DNA of 15,743 bases, taken from NCBI GenBank assembly GCA_041687755.1, contig JBDNJM010000079.1:1-15743 (forward strand), in the 5' to 3' direction. This DNA comes from JBDNJM01 sp041687755. GTDB lineage: Bacteria; Planctomycetota; UBA1135; GCA-002686595. The notes beneath the pieces are model-generated. The model searched no databases. It worked only from the letters and a program-made list of their open reading frames with translations, and was not told the DNA's origin. This document shows, piece after piece, positions 14,227 to 15,743 of this stretch. Within the stretch, counting starts at the first letter, position 1. Each line of letters begins with the position of its first letter. The position numbers were made by a program, and so were the translations under genes.

Positions 14227-14280
14227 GGGGGCCCAGAGAGAGGGGGCCCAGAGAGAGGGGGCCCAGAGAGAGGGGGCCCA
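14227..14280. repeat. 15-nt tandem repeat in the divergent intergenic region
   Basis: Unit GGGGGCCCAGAGAGA occurs at 14227, 14242 and 14257, with a partial fourth at 14272, and diverged purine-rich sequence follows to about 14315. Copies are identical, implying recent expansion. The array lies between the start of the minus-strand lipid kinase (14158) and the plus-strand reductase (about 14370). Since the unit is a multiple of three and has no stop in the relevant frames, both frames stay open through it. Confidence 0.9.
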
Positions 14281-14369
14281 AGGAGCAAGAGCCCCAAGGA
14301 GCGAGACCAGAGGAGAGTCTAGATGCGCGCCCCAGGCTGCGGCATGCTGCTCCCATCGCTGCCTCTTTT

Positions 14370-15356
14370 TTGGACGACAGACTGCCCTTGCGGAGGCTCC
14401 TGCTCATCACCGGAGGGAGCGGCCTGCTGGGCGTGCACGCGGTGGAGCGCGCCCTTGCGGGACGTGAGTTCCGAAAAGTCGTGCTCGCGGCGCGGGTGCC
14501 CCGGCGGGCGCCGCTGCGGCCGCGGTGGCTCGAGTCCCTGGATTCGGGGAGGCTGCAGTTCCTCGAGCTGGATCTCGCGGAGCCCGGAGCGGCGGAGCGG
14601 GCGCTGGCGCGGCTGCGTCCGTCCGCGGTGCTGTCGCTGGCGGCCTGCTCGCGGCAGTCGGAGGCCGAGGCCTACCCGGACCTCGCGCTGCGCCTGAACG
14701 CTCGAGCACCGCGCGAGATCGCCGCCTGGTGCGCCGCGGCCGAGAGCCGGCTCGTGCACGTCTCGACCGATCTTGTGTTCGAGGGTGGAACGGTCGCTGT
14801 GCCCGGCCCGGGGTCGGCGCAGGTGCTGGAAGAACTCGACGAGCCGCGCCCGCTGAACGTCTACGCGCGAACCAAGCGAGACGGCGAGCTGGCGGTGTTG
14901 GAGGCCCTGGAGCGGGCGCTGGTGGTGCGGCTCCCGCTGCTGTTCGGGGACTCGCGGGGGCGCAGCGCCGGAGCCGCGGACGCGCTTGTGGCCGGCCTAA
15001 TGGAGCGGCGTCGGACGGTCCTGTTCACCGACGAGGAGCGCCAGCCGCTGGAGCTGACGGCGGCCGCGGAGCGGCTCGTCGGGCTCTGCGTACGGCCGGA
15101 GGTCTGCGGAACGCTGCACCTGCCGGGTCCGGAGCTGCTGACGCGCGCGGAGTTTGGCCTGCGCCTGTTGAGCGCTCGGACGGCGGTGGGCCGTTCGGTC
15201 TTGCCCGCGCCGGAGCTGGCCGGTCGCGCGAGCCTGGGGTTGGCGGACGAGCGTCCGGCCCGGCTCGAGCTGTCGGGGCTCCGCGCACGAGTGGTGTTCC
15301 ACTCGGATCCGGAGCCCCTGCAGGTCGGGATCGATCGCTGGACGGCGCGGGGCTGA
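14370..15356 (+). CDS. RmlD-like NAD(P)-dependent sugar-nucleotide reductase (SDR superfamily)
   Basis: An extended short-chain dehydrogenase resembling dTDP-4-dehydrorhamnose reductase (RmlD), about 328 residues. The N-terminal Rossmann motif is TGGSGLLG (14-21). VHVSTDLVFEGG carries the Ser/Thr catalytic region (near 130-137), and YARTK (165-169) gives the catalytic Tyr165 and Lys169. RLPLLFGD follows, as in RmlD proteins. A role in making a deoxysugar for surface polysaccharide is likely, but the substrate is unproven and no rmlA, rmlB or rmlC is nearby. The start is uncertain: TTG 14370 or TTG 14388 just precede the first beta strand, without a clear Shine-Dalgarno motif. An ATG at 14223 would add about 50 residues encoded by the 15-nt repeat and seems less likely. 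Confidence 0.78.
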   Translation: MDDRLPLRRLLLITGGSGLLGVHAVERALAGREFRKVVLAARVPRRAPLRPRWLESLDSGRLQFLELDLAEPGAAERALARLRPSAVLSLAACSRQSEAEAYPDLALRLNARAPREIAAWCAAAESRLVHVSTDLVFEGGTVAVPGPGSAQVLEELDEPRPLNVYARTKRDGELAVLEALERALVVRLPLLFGDSRGRSAGAADALVAGLMERRRTVLFTDEERQPLELTAAAERLVGLCVRPEVCGTLHLPGPELLTRAEFGLRLLSARTAVGRSVLPAPELAGRASLGLADERPARLELSGLRARVVFHSDPEPLQVGIDRWTARG

Positions 15357-15379
15357 ACTCTTACAGGGACTGGAGCGTC

Positions 15380-15404
15380 GGGCTCTCCTGCACGTTTAGT
15401 GGGT
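15380..15404. repeat. Putative terminal inverted repeat of the ISL3-type element
   Basis: The sequence from GGGCTCTCC through GTTTAGTGGG sits at the transposase 3' end, and the transposase stop codon (complement of 15396-15398) lies inside it. This compact arrangement is common in IS elements. The partner repeat lies outside the window, so the assignment rests on position and on the GGCTCT-like start seen in ISL3 ends. Confidence 0.35.
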
Positions 15405-15743
15405 GAGTAACGGGCTGCGGAAGGCCGGGGTAACCTTCACGCCTCCGCAGCACAGGAACAGCATTGCGATGAGGGCGCGGGCGGAGTGGAAACCGTAGGC
15501 CCTCCTGGTGATGGTTCGGATCTTGCCGTTGATGCCCTCGACCCTGCCGTTGTTGCGTCGCGTCCTGATGTACTCGAGGATCCCTTCGAGGTGCTCCTCG
15601 AAGGTCTTGGTCGCACGTGCGAAGTGGGCAAGCCCGCTGGTCTTGGCTCCCTCGATCCACTGGATGAATCGCGCTCGCGCGACGTTGATCTGTCGACCGG
15701 CGAGGATCGCCGTGAACGACTCCTTGAGCAAGTAGCCCCGGTA
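15396..15743 (-). CDS. ISL3-family transposase, C-terminal part (partial)
   Basis: The minus-strand frame is open through the window edge, so only about the last 115 residues are seen. They begin YRGYLLKESF and include a WIEGAKTSG segment, a FARATKTFEEHLEGIL helix, and the strongly conserved RRNNGRVEGINGKIRTITRRAYGF block (in two parts: NNGRVEGINGKIR and RRAYGF). This block carries the final catalytic Glu of the DDE domain in ISL3 transposases. The protein catalyses cut-and-paste movement of its element. There is no internal stop or frameshift in the visible part, so it may be intact. An internal TTG at 15731 is not the real start. Confidence 0.87.
   Translation of the reverse strand, partial: YRGYLLKESFTAILAGRQINVARARFIQWIEGAKTSGLAHFARATKTFEEHLEGILEYIRTRRNNGRVEGINGKIRTITRRAYGFHSARALIAMLFLCCGGVKVTPAFRSPLLTH

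Larger units (their letters stand above)
15380..15743 (-). mobile_element. ISL3-type insertion sequence, one end only
   Basis: The element continues past the right edge of the window. It consists of the 3' part of an ISL3-type transposase gene and the terminus next to it. The outer boundary is placed at about 15380 because GGGCTCTCCTGCACG there looks like a terminal repeat and lies just outside the transposase stop. The boundary is inferred, since the other end is not visible. The end lies about 24 nt after the reductase stop, so it does not disrupt that gene. Confidence 0.6.

Overview
The window is high-GC DNA of chromosomal character. The mix of conserved housekeeping genes, Gly/Asp/Glu-rich protein inserts, a lone NifU-like scaffold and weak Shine-Dalgarno signals suggests a Gram-negative of the Planctomycetota type. 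That assignment is an inference from gene content and style; no rRNA or other marker is present to settle it. KdsA and a GspK-like pseudopilin both point to a cell with an outer membrane.

Layout, left to right. Positions 1-453 hold no convincing gene but contain an imperfect 82-nt tandem duplication. A GspK-like type II secretion minor pseudopilin (454-2043) overlaps by 4 nt a HyuB/oxoprolinase-B type enzyme (2040-3632). After a terminator-like hairpin comes purA (3972-5279). Then follow uppS-cdsA (undecaprenyl-diphosphate synthase and phosphatidate cytidylyltransferase, 6 nt apart) and phoH-ybeY (4-nt overlap). A 517-nt gap precedes a FliA/WhiG-family sigma factor with a long basic N-terminal extension that carries a 15-nt tandem repeat. 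Next is a 1.26-kb hairpin-rich stretch without a credible gene (10555-11812), and then a 122-residue NifU/IscU-like Fe-S scaffold. On the minus strand lie kdsA and a diacylglycerol/lipid-kinase gene. A second 15-nt tandem repeat lies upstream of the kinase, in the divergent gap to a plus-strand RmlD-like NAD(P)-dependent sugar-nucleotide reductase. The window closes inside an ISL3-type insertion sequence, of which only the C-terminal end of the transposase and one terminus are present.

Functionally, much of the window serves the envelope: UppS (lipid carrier for cell wall and surface polysaccharide), CdsA and the lipid kinase (making and using phosphatidate), KdsA (Kdo), the RmlD-like reductase (surface sugar) and GspK (secretion). 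PurA, YbeY/PhoH and the Fe-S scaffold are core metabolism and RNA maturation. I see no clear defence or other novel multi-gene system. The least explained parts are the hairpin-dense gap at 10555-11812, the two independent 15-nt tandem repeats, and the C-rich, SD-less leaders in front of several genes that start transcription units.
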